A stretch of DNA of 57,290 bases, from positions 1-57,290 of the forward strand of contig JAQWLJ010000051.1 in assembly GCA_029247365.1 (NCBI GenBank). Reading direction: 5' to 3'. Position 1 is the stretch's first letter, and each line of letters starts with the position of its first letter. Below are positions 41,016 to 49,249 of the stretch, in pieces. The position numbers were made by a program, and so were the translations under genes. Source of the stretch: Acidimicrobiales bacterium. Its GTDB lineage: Bacteria; Actinomycetota; Acidimicrobiia; Acidimicrobiales; Aldehydirespiratoraceae. The notes under the pieces were generated by a model. The model did not search any database and had not been told where the DNA came from. It worked only from the letters and a program-made list of their open reading frames with translations.

Positions 41016-41350
41016 TGCCTCGACGCGGACGAGGCGGGCCCGGGCTCGTCACCATCTATTGGCGCGACATCCCCGCCCAGGTCACCGCCACCACCGAAGA
41101 CGGCAGCAAAGAACAGGTGCTGATGCACCAACGGTTCCAGGTCGCGATCGATCGGGCGGCGGCCGTCGCCGGTCTGACCGAAACCGATGACTACGTGAAC
41201 GAATGGCGCCGCGTCACCACCACCGTTGACGGCGACCCCGTCGCGGCGGCACACGCCATGGCCGAACAACTCGACAACGAACACCCCCGAGACCTGCTCG
41301 AGGCCCTCGTGGCTAACGGCGGTCTCGCAACCTCGGGAGAACCCCAGTGA
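41015..41350 (+). CDS. PF13769 'virulence factor' family protein
   Basis: A 111-residue protein of the family named virulence factor (Pfam Virulence_fact), a label with no support here. The core is VTIYWRDIPAQVTA, then HQRFQVAIDRAAAVAGLTE and DDYVNEWRRV. The first ten residues are glycine/arginine-rich (MPRRGRGGPG). It overlaps the methyltransferase gene by four bases and the DUF1638 gene by one, so it is a tightly built-in part of the operon. A role as a small subunit or chaperone of the methyl-transfer system is the simplest reading, but unproven. Confidence 0.85.
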   Translation: MPRRGRGGPGLVTIYWRDIPAQVTATTEDGSKEQVLMHQRFQVAIDRAAAVAGLTETDDYVNEWRRVTTTVDGDPVAAAHAMAEQLDNEHPRDLLEALVANGGLATSGEPQ

Positions 41351-42252
41351 CCGACACGATCATTTCCAGCGCCACGAAGGAGGTGGCGATCGGGTTCGGT
41401 CGTCCCTTCGTCATGATCGGCGAACGCATCAACCCCACCGGCCGCAAGTTGCTGGCTGAAGAAATGAAGAACGGCGACTTCAGCCGGGTCGTTTCTGATG
41501 CGATCGCCCAGGTCGAGGCCGGCGCCCAGATGCTTGACGTGAACGCCGGCATCCCGCTGGCCGACGAACCAGCGCTGCTGGTTCGGGCGATCAAGGAAGT
41601 CCAGGCCGTCACCGACGTCCCGATCGCAATCGACTCGTCGATTGTCGAAGCCCTCGAAGCAGCGATCGAGATCTACGAAGGCAAGCCGCTGATCAACTCC
41701 GTCACTGGAGAAGAGGAGGTTCTCGAGCGCGTCCTGCCGTTCGTGGCCATGCACGGCGCCGCCGTGGTTGCGATCTCCAACGACGAGACCGGTATCTCCG
41801 AAGATCCCAACGTGCGCTTCGACGTCGCCAAGAAGATCGTCAACCGCGCTGCCGACTTTGGCATCCCCGCCTCCGATGTGGTCGTCGACCCGCTCGTCAT
41901 GCCGATCGGCGCGATGGGCACCGCCGGCCGCCAGGTCTTCGAGCTCGTCGGCCGACTGCGCGACGAACTCAAGGTCAACACCACCTGCGGTGCGTCGAAC
42001 GTGTCGTTCGGTCTTCCCAACCGCCACCACATCACCGGTACCTTCCTGGCTATGGCGATCGGCGCTGGCATGACCTCCGCGATCATGAACCCCCTCCACA
42101 CCGAGGTGAAGACAGCGATCATGGCCGCCGACGTCCTCAACGGACAGGACGAGAACTGTGCGGCCTGGATCCGAGACAACCGCGAGCCCGGTGAAGGCGG
42201 CGCGGGCGCCGGGCGCCGCCGTGGCGGGCGCCGTCGCGCCACCGCAAGCTGA
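41347..42252 (+). CDS. Methyl-H4folate:corrinoid methyltransferase (MtvB/AcsE-like)
   Basis: A 301-residue TIM-barrel protein with a pterin-binding domain, as in MtvB, AcsE and the MetH folate domain. Motifs include MIGERINPTGRK, QMLDVNAGIP, PIAIDSS, LINSVTGEEE and NTTCGASNVSFGLPNR. It would transfer the methyl group from the corrinoid protein to tetrahydrofolate. The last 18 residues (284-301) form an arginine/glycine-rich tail that homologues of this barrel do not need. The start overlaps the preceding gene by four bases. Confidence 0.92.
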   Translation: MTDTIISSATKEVAIGFGRPFVMIGERINPTGRKLLAEEMKNGDFSRVVSDAIAQVEAGAQMLDVNAGIPLADEPALLVRAIKEVQAVTDVPIAIDSSIVEALEAAIEIYEGKPLINSVTGEEEVLERVLPFVAMHGAAVVAISNDETGISEDPNVRFDVAKKIVNRAADFGIPASDVVVDPLVMPIGAMGTAGRQVFELVGRLRDELKVNTTCGASNVSFGLPNRHHITGTFLAMAIGAGMTSAIMNPLHTEVKTAIMAADVLNGQDENCAAWIRDNREPGEGGAGAGRRRGGRRRATAS

Positions 42253-42270
42253 GCTTCGGCTGATGCGGCA

Positions 42271-44349
42271 ATGACCGACCTGGCCGGCAAGACCGACGCC
42301 TTCGGTGACGAGCGCGTCACCGTGGTCTTCACCCCATCGGGGGTGACAACCGACGTCGCGCGCGGTACGTCACTGCTCGACGCGGCCCGCTCGGTCGGTG
42401 CCGACATCGACTCCACCTGCGGCGGCCGTGGGCTCTGCGGCCGTTGCCAGGTCACGCCCTCAATCGGCGAGTTCGCCAAGTGGGGCATCACCTCCGATGC
42501 GTCAGCCGTGTCGCCGTGGACCACAAGCGAGTCCGACTACAAGGGTCGCCGCAGGATTGAACCCGGTTCTCGACTCGGCTGCCAGGCCAACGCCCTTACT
42601 GATGTCGTCATCGACATCCCGCCGGCGAGCCAGGTGAACCGTCCGGTGGTTCGCAAGAAGATCGATCTTCCTGGCCTCACCCTCGACCCACTGATCACCG
42701 CTCGCTACGTCGAACTCCCCGAACTTGAACTGGGCGATGAACGAGCCGACGTCGAGCTCCTCCGCGACGCGCTCACCACCGACTGGGGTCTTGACAGCGT
42801 CGCCGTCGAGAGCGGGCTTCTCCCCTTGCTGCACCCTGCGATCGTCGAAGGCAAGCGAGCGGTCACCGCCGTAGTGCATCGCAACGGCACGGTTCTGGCG
42901 GTGCGACCCGGCTTCGACGAAGTCGTGTACGGCATCGCCGTCGACGTTGGCTCGACCACGATCGCTGGCTACCTCGTCGACCTTGCCTCTGGTGACGTCG
43001 TTGCCAATGCCGGTGCGATGAACCCGCAGATCCGGTTCGGCGAAGACCTTATGAGTCGGGTCAGCTACGTGATGATGAATCCAGGCGGCGATCACGAACT
43101 CACCTCGGCCGTCCGCAGCGCGCTCGACCAGCTCGTCACCGACCTCGCCGATGATCTCGACACCGAACTCGACGAGGCTGCAGTCCGAGCCCGCATTCAT
43201 GACATCGTGATGGTTGGCAACCCGGTGATGCACCACCTTCTGCTCGGCATCGATCCGACGCCCCTCGGTGCTGCACCGTTCACGCTGACCACCGGCGAAC
43301 CTGTCGACATGCGAGCAGTCGACCTCGATCTTGACCTGCCGTTTGCTCGCGCCCACGTGGGGCCGTGCATCGCTGGCCACGTCGGTGCCGATGCTGCCGC
43401 AGCAACGCTCAACGAGCGCACCCATGACACCGTCGAGCCCCAACTGATGGTTGATGTCGGAACCAACGCCGAGATCGTGCTTGGCACCGCCGACCGCACC
43501 TACGCCGCGTCGTCCCCAACTGGCCCGGCGTTCGAGGGTGCACAGATCTCGTCGGGCATACGTGCCACCGCAGGGGCCATCGAGCGCATTCGGATCGACC
43601 GAGAGACGTACGAGCCTCGCTTCAAGGTCATCGGCGCCGATGCCTGGAGCGACGAGCCTGAGTTCGTCGCACAGACCGCCAAGCTCGACATCGCCGGTCT
43701 GTGTGGCTCAGCGATCATCGAGGTGATCGGCGAGATCTACCTGGCCGGGATCTGCGACCATAACGGCGTGATCCAGGATCTCGCTACGAAGACCGACCGC
43801 GTCGTCCCCGACGAGCGCACCTTCACCTACGTGATCCGGCCAGAATTCACCGATAACGGCACAGTTCACCCACAGTTGGCAATCACCCAAAACGACGTCC
43901 GCCAGATCCAACTCGCTGGCTCCGCACTACGCGCTGGCATCGACTTGTTGATGGAGCACGCCGGCATCACCGAGTGCCATGACGTCCGCCTCGCCGGCGC
44001 GTTCGGCGCTCACATCGACCCGGTCTACGCCCTCGTGCTCGGCCTCGTGCCCGACTGTCCGGTCGACAGCGTGAAGGCGGTCGGCAACGCGGCCGGCGCG
44101 GGCACGGTTCGCATGCTGGTGAGCGGCCAACAGCGCGACGAAGTCGCCGCTGCCGTCCGCGACATCGAGAAAATCGAGACAGCGACCGAACCCCGCTTCC
44201 AGGAATTGTTCGTGGCTGCCATGGCGTTCCCTCACGCCAGCGCCCCGAGTCCACACCTCGCCGAGGTCGTGAGGCTCCCCAAACGCATCGAATCCGAAGG
44301 AAGCGGCCGCCGGGGCCGCCGTCGCCGGCAGGCGAGCACCGAGAGGTAG
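42271..44349 (+). CDS. RACo-type corrinoid reactivating ATPase
   Basis: A 692-residue protein that uses ATP to return accidentally oxidised cobalt to Co(I). The N-terminal 2Fe-2S ferredoxin domain has Cys50, Cys56, Cys59 and Cys104 (STCGGRGLCGRC then RLGC). A linker and an ASKHA ATPase domain follow, with GIAVDVGSTTIAGYLVD, AMNPQIRFGEDLMSR, the IMVGN-like VMVGNPVMHH and the VDVGTNAEIVLG motif; LAGAFGAHIDP is near the end. The final 16 residues are arginine-rich. Reactivation is essential in an aerobic cell, where Co(I) is lost often. Confidence 0.93.
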   Translation: MTDLAGKTDAFGDERVTVVFTPSGVTTDVARGTSLLDAARSVGADIDSTCGGRGLCGRCQVTPSIGEFAKWGITSDASAVSPWTTSESDYKGRRRIEPGSRLGCQANALTDVVIDIPPASQVNRPVVRKKIDLPGLTLDPLITARYVELPELELGDERADVELLRDALTTDWGLDSVAVESGLLPLLHPAIVEGKRAVTAVVHRNGTVLAVRPGFDEVVYGIAVDVGSTTIAGYLVDLASGDVVANAGAMNPQIRFGEDLMSRVSYVMMNPGGDHELTSAVRSALDQLVTDLADDLDTELDEAAVRARIHDIVMVGNPVMHHLLLGIDPTPLGAAPFTLTTGEPVDMRAVDLDLDLPFARAHVGPCIAGHVGADAAAATLNERTHDTVEPQLMVDVGTNAEIVLGTADRTYAASSPTGPAFEGAQISSGIRATAGAIERIRIDRETYEPRFKVIGADAWSDEPEFVAQTAKLDIAGLCGSAIIEVIGEIYLAGICDHNGVIQDLATKTDRVVPDERTFTYVIRPEFTDNGTVHPQLAITQNDVRQIQLAGSALRAGIDLLMEHAGITECHDVRLAGAFGAHIDPVYALVLGLVPDCPVDSVKAVGNAAGAGTVRMLVSGQQRDEVAAAVRDIEKIETATEPRFQELFVAAMAFPHASAPSPHLAEVVRLPKRIESEGSGRRGRRRRQASTER

Positions 44350-44353
44350 ACCC

Positions 44354-45919
44354 ATGAGCGAAGAAACCAGCACCGAAACCGACGGGGGCCGCCGAAGTGG
44401 GCGTCGTGGTGGTGGTCGAGCCGGCCGCCAGGCTGCACGATCCGCAGCAACCACCACCACCAGGCCGTACCTCGAACGAACAATGCCGCCCATCGAGATG
44501 CTGTCCGAGGACGGACTCGTGGCGATTGAGGAGAACGCAGAGGAGATCCTCGCCACCGTGGGTGTGGCCTTCCAGGAGTTCCCCGAGGCACTCGATCTCT
44601 GGCGTGAGGCCGGCGCCACCGTCGACGGCGAGATGGTCTACTTCCCCAAGGGGATGTGCCGCGAGCTTGTCCAAAACAACGCTCCGAAATCATTCATTCA
44701 GCACGCCCGCAACCCGCAGCGATCGGTGAAGATCGGCGAGAACTGCACGGTTTTCGCGCCGAACTACGGTTCGCCGTTTGTGATGGATCTCGACAACGGT
44801 CGCCGCTACGGCACGATCGAGGACTTCCAAAACATCGTCAAGCTGGTCTACGGCCTGCCCCAACTCCACCACAGTGGCGGCACCGTGTGCGAGCCGGTTG
44901 ACGTGCCTGTCAACAAGCGCCACCTCGACATGGTGTATTCACATATCAAGTACAGCGACAAGCCCTACATGGGGTCAGTCACAGCAGCCGAACGCGCCGC
45001 CGATTCCGTTGAGCTGAGCCGCATTGCATTCGGCGGCGACCTGCAGGACCGCACCGTGATGACATCACTCATCAATGCATCCTCGCCTCTCCGCTGGGAC
45101 GCCACCATGCTCGGCGCAGCTACCGAATACGCCCGCGCCAACCAGGCGTGCATCATGTCGCCGTTTATTCTTGCCGGCGCGATGTCGCCGGTGACCGTCG
45201 CCGGCCTTGCCGCGCAGTCGCTGGCCGAGGCCCTCTCGGGCATGGCGTACAACCAGCTTGTGCGCCCAGGCGCACCGGTGATCTTCGGCACGTTCGCTTC
45301 GTCGATGTCGATGGCGACCGGCGCTCCAACCTTCGGCACACCCGAGGCCGGCCAGGCGATCTCGGTGATGGCTTCGCTCGCCCGCCGTGTCGGCGTGCCG
45401 TTCCGTTCCGGCGGTCAGTTCACGGCATCGAAGTATCCCGACGCCCAGTCCGCCTACGAGTCAGCCTCGACGATCCTGCCGACCGTGCTCTCAGGCGTGA
45501 ACTTCGTGCTGCATGCAGCGGGTTGGCAGGAGGGCGGTCTTGCGCTCGGATACGAGAAGCTCATCCTCGACGCCGACCAACTCGGCTTCATGGAGGTCTA
45601 CGCCCGCGGCATCGACGTAAGCGAGAACGGCCAGGCGATGGACGCCTTCCGCACCAACACCCACGGTGACCACTTCCTCGGCAACGCGCACACACTGGCC
45701 AATTTCGAGACGGCCTTCGTTCGATCGTCGGAAGCTGACAACAACAGCTTTGAGCAGTGGACCGAAGATGGCTCACTCACATCGGCCCAGCGGGCCAACC
45801 AGACGTGGAAGCGCATGCTTGCCGACTACGAGGGCCCCGACCTCGACGACGCAATCGATGCCGAACTCTTGGACTACATCGGCCGCCGAAAGGCTTCGAT
45901 GCCCGACGCCTCCTACTAG
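44354..45919 (+). CDS. MttB-family methyltransferase without pyrrolysine
   Basis: A 521-residue member of the trimethylamine methyltransferase family (MTTB). The frame has no in-frame stop, so it lacks the pyrrolysine codon of archaeal MttB and belongs with enzymes such as the glycine betaine methyltransferase MtgB. The N-terminus (11-29) is glycine/arginine-rich (GGRRSGRRGGGRAGRQAAR), a feature of many aerobic members. The substrate is probably a quaternary amine or other methyl donor but cannot be read. It starts four bases after the RACo stop, with GAGAGG inside that gene's end. Confidence 0.93.
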   Translation: MSEETSTETDGGRRSGRRGGGRAGRQAARSAATTTTRPYLERTMPPIEMLSEDGLVAIEENAEEILATVGVAFQEFPEALDLWREAGATVDGEMVYFPKGMCRELVQNNAPKSFIQHARNPQRSVKIGENCTVFAPNYGSPFVMDLDNGRRYGTIEDFQNIVKLVYGLPQLHHSGGTVCEPVDVPVNKRHLDMVYSHIKYSDKPYMGSVTAAERAADSVELSRIAFGGDLQDRTVMTSLINASSPLRWDATMLGAATEYARANQACIMSPFILAGAMSPVTVAGLAAQSLAEALSGMAYNQLVRPGAPVIFGTFASSMSMATGAPTFGTPEAGQAISVMASLARRVGVPFRSGGQFTASKYPDAQSAYESASTILPTVLSGVNFVLHAAGWQEGGLALGYEKLILDADQLGFMEVYARGIDVSENGQAMDAFRTNTHGDHFLGNAHTLANFETAFVRSSEADNNSFEQWTEDGSLTSAQRANQTWKRMLADYEGPDLDDAIDAELLDYIGRRKASMPDASY

Positions 45920-45927
45920 GAGTTCTC

Positions 45928-46848
45928 ATGAGCGAAACACTCGGCTTCATTGGGCTCGGCAACATGGGGCTACCCATGTGCCTCAACCTGGTGGAGGCCG
46001 GTTTTGACGTCGTCGCCCTCGACCTGCGGTCCGAACCGGTCGCTGAGGTCGTCGCCGCCGGCGGGCGCACCGCAGTCGACTCAGCCGCAGTCGCAGCTGA
46101 GGCCGACATCCTACTCACGTCGCTACCTCGCCCTGACCACGTCGATCAAGTGATGCGAGCCGGTGGCGCGCTCGCCGCCTTGCGATCAGGATCAGTCTGG
46201 GCCGACCTCACCACCAATCGCCGTGAGTTCGTGGAGGAGCTCGAGGCAGAGACACCCGACGGCGTGACCGTCATGGACTCACCGGTCACCGGGGCAGTCG
46301 ACGGGGCCCGAAACAAGCGGCTGACCCTCTTCGCCGGTGGCTCAGAGACCGATCTCGACCGGGTCGTTCCCGTGCTCGAGCGTCTCGGCCGTGTGATTCG
46401 ATGCGGGCCGCTCGGCACGGGAAACGTCGTGAAACTGGTCACCAACCAGCTGTGGTTCATCCACGCTGCGTCGATTGGTGAGGGCTTTGCGCTCGGAATG
46501 GCCAACGGCGTCGAGCTGCCCGTGTTGTACGACGCCATCTGCGACTCGGTTGGCGACTCGTTCGTCGCCCGACATGACGGACCGTCGATCTTCGCAGGCC
46601 ACTACGATCCAAGCTTCACCCTGGATCTCTGCCTCAAGGACCTCGGTCTCGTTCGCGAACTTGAAGATTCCCTTGACGCGCCTCTCGTCATGACCGCTGC
46701 AGCCCACGGCGTCTTCACCGAGGCGGCCGAGCGCTACGGGCGCGACGTCGGTGAACTCCACGTCGCCAGGCGCCTCGAGGACGACAACCAACTCTCGTTC
46801 CGCATGGACGGCGACTGGGTCGCCCCATGGGACGTCACCGACGACTGA
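45928..46848 (+). CDS. 3-hydroxyisobutyrate dehydrogenase-like oxidoreductase
   Basis: A 306-residue beta-hydroxyacid dehydrogenase. The Rossmann motif is GFIGLGNMGLPM, the substrate motif MDSPVTGAVDGARN, and the catalytic lysine lies in GNVVKLVTNQL. It is the last gene of the corrinoid operon, eight bases after mttB, with TAGGAG at the junction acting as ribosome site. It may oxidise the product left after demethylation, such as a hydroxy acid, or a different hydroxyacid. The link is based on position. Confidence 0.92.
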   Translation: MSETLGFIGLGNMGLPMCLNLVEAGFDVVALDLRSEPVAEVVAAGGRTAVDSAAVAAEADILLTSLPRPDHVDQVMRAGGALAALRSGSVWADLTTNRREFVEELEAETPDGVTVMDSPVTGAVDGARNKRLTLFAGGSETDLDRVVPVLERLGRVIRCGPLGTGNVVKLVTNQLWFIHAASIGEGFALGMANGVELPVLYDAICDSVGDSFVARHDGPSIFAGHYDPSFTLDLCLKDLGLVRELEDSLDAPLVMTAAAHGVFTEAAERYGRDVGELHVARRLEDDNQLSFRMDGDWVAPWDVTDD

Positions 46849-46903
46849 CGACTGAACCGCCGTCATCTCGCAAATCCGTGCCTGCCGGTGACGTCTGGCC
46901 CGT

Positions 46904-46919
46904 GCTTCGCGAGCGAAGC
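46904..46919. terminator. Possible hairpin between converging units
   Basis: GCTTCGC and GCGAAGC are inverted repeats with only a two-base gap, so the real loop would use some stem bases. It lies between the corrinoid operon and the converging MFS gene. There is no T-run; function uncertain. Confidence 0.3.
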
Positions 46920-46934
46920 TGGACGGTGGTGGGG

Positions 46935-48248
46935 TCAGCCTGACCGTTCTGCCTCGTCGATGCGCTTGCGTTGACCACGCATGAGGGCGACGGCTGTGGC
47001 TGACGCACGGGCCGGGAATGCCACGAACGCCCGCCTGGTTTCAGGTGCCTCAGCGACGACGATCCGGTAGGCCAGGTACACCACGACGACCGCGAAGGTC
47101 GCAGCCATCGTCCAAAAGTACGCAACCGGCGATGTCGCGCCAATCACGACGGTGGCCACAAGCGGGCCGACAAGCGCCCCGACACCGTTCACTCGCACCA
47201 GCACGGCTGAGCCGGACGTGAGCTTCTCGGTGGGCAGCCAGTCGGCCGTGTACGCGATGGTCAGCGAGTAGATCGGGAAGGCGACAGCACCGAGCACCGC
47301 CATCAGACCGATCGATGTCCAACTGCCCTCAGGCGCGCCCGCAAGGACGAAGCACGTCACGAAGGCGACCGCAGCGACGGCGAGGATCACGCCCCGGCGA
47401 GATACCCGATCGGAGATGTACCCGACCGGCCACTGCAACAGCATCGAGCCGAACAGGGGGGCAGCAAGGAAGACGGCAAGCCGAGAGTCAGGCACGTCGA
47501 CGGCTACTGCGTAGACAGCACCGAGGCCGATGAGAACGCCGACCGCCGCACCGTTCCAGAACGAGCAAAAGATACCGGTGGGGATAATGGCGGCGAGTTC
47601 GCGAAGACTCATGCGTTCCGGCACCGACAGCGGTGGGTTACTGGACGCCGACAGAACGATCGGAATGAGCGATGCCGAAACGAGAAGCGACGACAGCAGG
47701 AAGAGCTTCACGCCGCCAGGGTCTGCGACGTCGAGCAGGAACTGTCCGATCGTCATGCCACCCATCGTGATCATCATGTAGATCGACAACAGACGCCCAC
47801 GCGTCTTATTGGTTGCAAGGTCATTGAGCCAGGACTCTTCGGTCACGAACAGGCCGGCCATGCAGAGGCCGGTCACGAACCGCATCAGACCCCAGGTGAC
47901 CGGATCGATGTAGAGCGCGTGAACCAGCACTGCTGCTGAGGCCATCGATGCGAGGCCCGCGAACACCCGAATATGTCCAACCTGGGCGATCAGCGTCTCG
48001 GCGGTACGACTACCAGCAAGGAAGCCGGCGAAGTAAGCAGCCATGACAAAACCAGCGACGGTGACCGAGAAGCCCTCGCTCGCAGATCGCACGCCAATCA
48101 GTGACCCCTGCAATCCGTTGCCGGCCATGAGAAGAAGGATTCCGAGGAACAGCGCCCGCGCTGCAGTGGCTGGACTGTCCTCGATCCACGGACCACCCTC
48201 GATGATTTCCTCGTCGTCGGTAATCGACGGCGGCGTCGGTTCGGTCAC
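46935..48248 (-). CDS. MFS transporter, UMF2-like
   Basis: A 437-residue protein with 12 predicted helices, similar in outline to YcaD/UMF2 transporters. After a 35-residue acidic N-terminus come GLQGSLIGVRSASEGFS and VMAAYFAGFLAGSRTA (helices 1-2), LFVTEESWLNDLATNKTRGRLLS between helices 4 and 5, and the MFS repeat motif GYISDRVSRRG in the second half. The cargo is unknown; being next to the corrinoid operon it might import a methyl donor, but it is a separate, converging gene. The GTG at 48248 has GGAGG eight bases upstream, so this start is well supported. Confidence 0.9.
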   Translation of the reverse strand: MTEPTPPSITDDEEIIEGGPWIEDSPATAARALFLGILLLMAGNGLQGSLIGVRSASEGFSVTVAGFVMAAYFAGFLAGSRTAETLIAQVGHIRVFAGLASMASAAVLVHALYIDPVTWGLMRFVTGLCMAGLFVTEESWLNDLATNKTRGRLLSIYMMITMGGMTIGQFLLDVADPGGVKLFLLSSLLVSASLIPIVLSASSNPPLSVPERMSLRELAAIIPTGIFCSFWNGAAVGVLIGLGAVYAVAVDVPDSRLAVFLAAPLFGSMLLQWPVGYISDRVSRRGVILAVAAVAFVTCFVLAGAPEGSWTSIGLMAVLGAVAFPIYSLTIAYTADWLPTEKLTSGSAVLVRVNGVGALVGPLVATVVIGATSPVAYFWTMAATFAVVVVYLAYRIVVAEAPETRRAFVAFPARASATAVALMRGQRKRIDEAERSG

Positions 48249-48440
48249 GGCGTGGACCTCCACAAGACGGCCGCACCGGTGAGGCGGCACCAGAGGGAAC
48301 ACTAGCGGGCAGGCCGCGAACCGAGCGGGGCGCGTGCTTGAGATGAACGATCAGGGTTCCCGTGCGCTCGCCCAGGTGATGAGCGAGCGTCGACCCTCCG
48401 GCGGAGCCGCTTCGACGGAGAACTCGTCTCAGACCGAAGC

Positions 48441-49235
48441 CTAGGCTCCGTCGAGCGCGGCGACGATTGCGTTCCGGGTCTCGTCGGGCGCCTCGACCGT
48501 CAGCATGTGACCGCAGTCGATCGTGACAACATCGGCGCCCGTCGTCGCTGCGATGAGGTCGGCTGCCCGCTTCGTGGGTGTCATCTTGTCGCGGGCGCCC
48601 AGGATGTACGTGACCGGACAGGTGACGTCGGCGGCAGCACTAAGCGACGTGTCATAGATATTGCACGCTGCCATGTCGACGCCAAGCGAATCAGGCCGCG
48701 ACGTGTCGAGCAGGGCCTGCGAGCCACCGATTTGCCACATGCCGGGCGTGCTGTGGCGTCCGACGTGGGCGCGGTCGCCGAACGACCACGACGACATGAG
48801 TCGGCTGGCATGCGGCACGTTGTTGGCGGCCGAGTCAAGCAACTCTGGGTGCACCGGCATCGCCGCCGCAGTGCCGACCAGAACGATCGACGCAACGGCC
48901 TCGGAACGCTGCGCAGCCGTCTCGATCGCGATGAACGTGCCCATCGAGTGACCGACGATGTGCGCCGGGCCGAGGTTGAGTTCATCAATCACCTGACCGA
49001 CCCACGCGCCCATCTCTGGGACCGTCTCGATGCACGGGCCGTCGGAGCCGCCGTGACCGGGTAGGTCGACCGCCGCCACCCGATATCCGTGGTGGGCGAG
49101 ATAACGGGTCTGGAGTTGCCACACGGTGCGGTTCATGCCCGAGCCGTGGACGAGCACGACGCCGGGAAGCGCCGGATCGTGCTCTCGTCCGCCGTTGGCG
49201 TAACGGACCGTCTTGCCCTCGAGGGTGCATTCCAT
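48441..49235 (-). CDS. Alpha/beta hydrolase
   Basis: A 264-residue alpha/beta-fold hydrolase. The oxyanion motif is LVHGSGMNRTVW, the nucleophile elbow GHSMG, the acid probably in ILGARDKMTP, and the histidine in DCGHMLTVEAPDET. The substrate is unknown. It starts 14 bases after the metY stop, so it is likely on the same transcript. Some metX enzymes share this fold, but the short length and lack of MetX-specific segments speak against that identity. Confidence 0.88.
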   Translation of the reverse strand: MECTLEGKTVRYANGGREHDPALPGVVLVHGSGMNRTVWQLQTRYLAHHGYRVAAVDLPGHGGSDGPCIETVPEMGAWVGQVIDELNLGPAHIVGHSMGTFIAIETAAQRSEAVASIVLVGTAAAMPVHPELLDSAANNVPHASRLMSSWSFGDRAHVGRHSTPGMWQIGGSQALLDTSRPDSLGVDMAACNIYDTSLSAAADVTCPVTYILGARDKMTPTKRAADLIAATTGADVVTIDCGHMLTVEAPDETRNAIVAALDGA

Positions 49236-49249
49236 TGGCCGCTCGCTCT

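Noticed and set aside
44354-45919. Pyrrolysine-containing MttB
   Set aside because: The gene is open over 521 codons without an in-frame TAG, and no pyl genes are in the window.
48441-49235. Homoserine O-acetyltransferase (MetX) next to metY
   Set aside because: The alpha/beta hydrolase has the right fold and position but is too short and lacks MetX-specific segments; a general hydrolase is safer.
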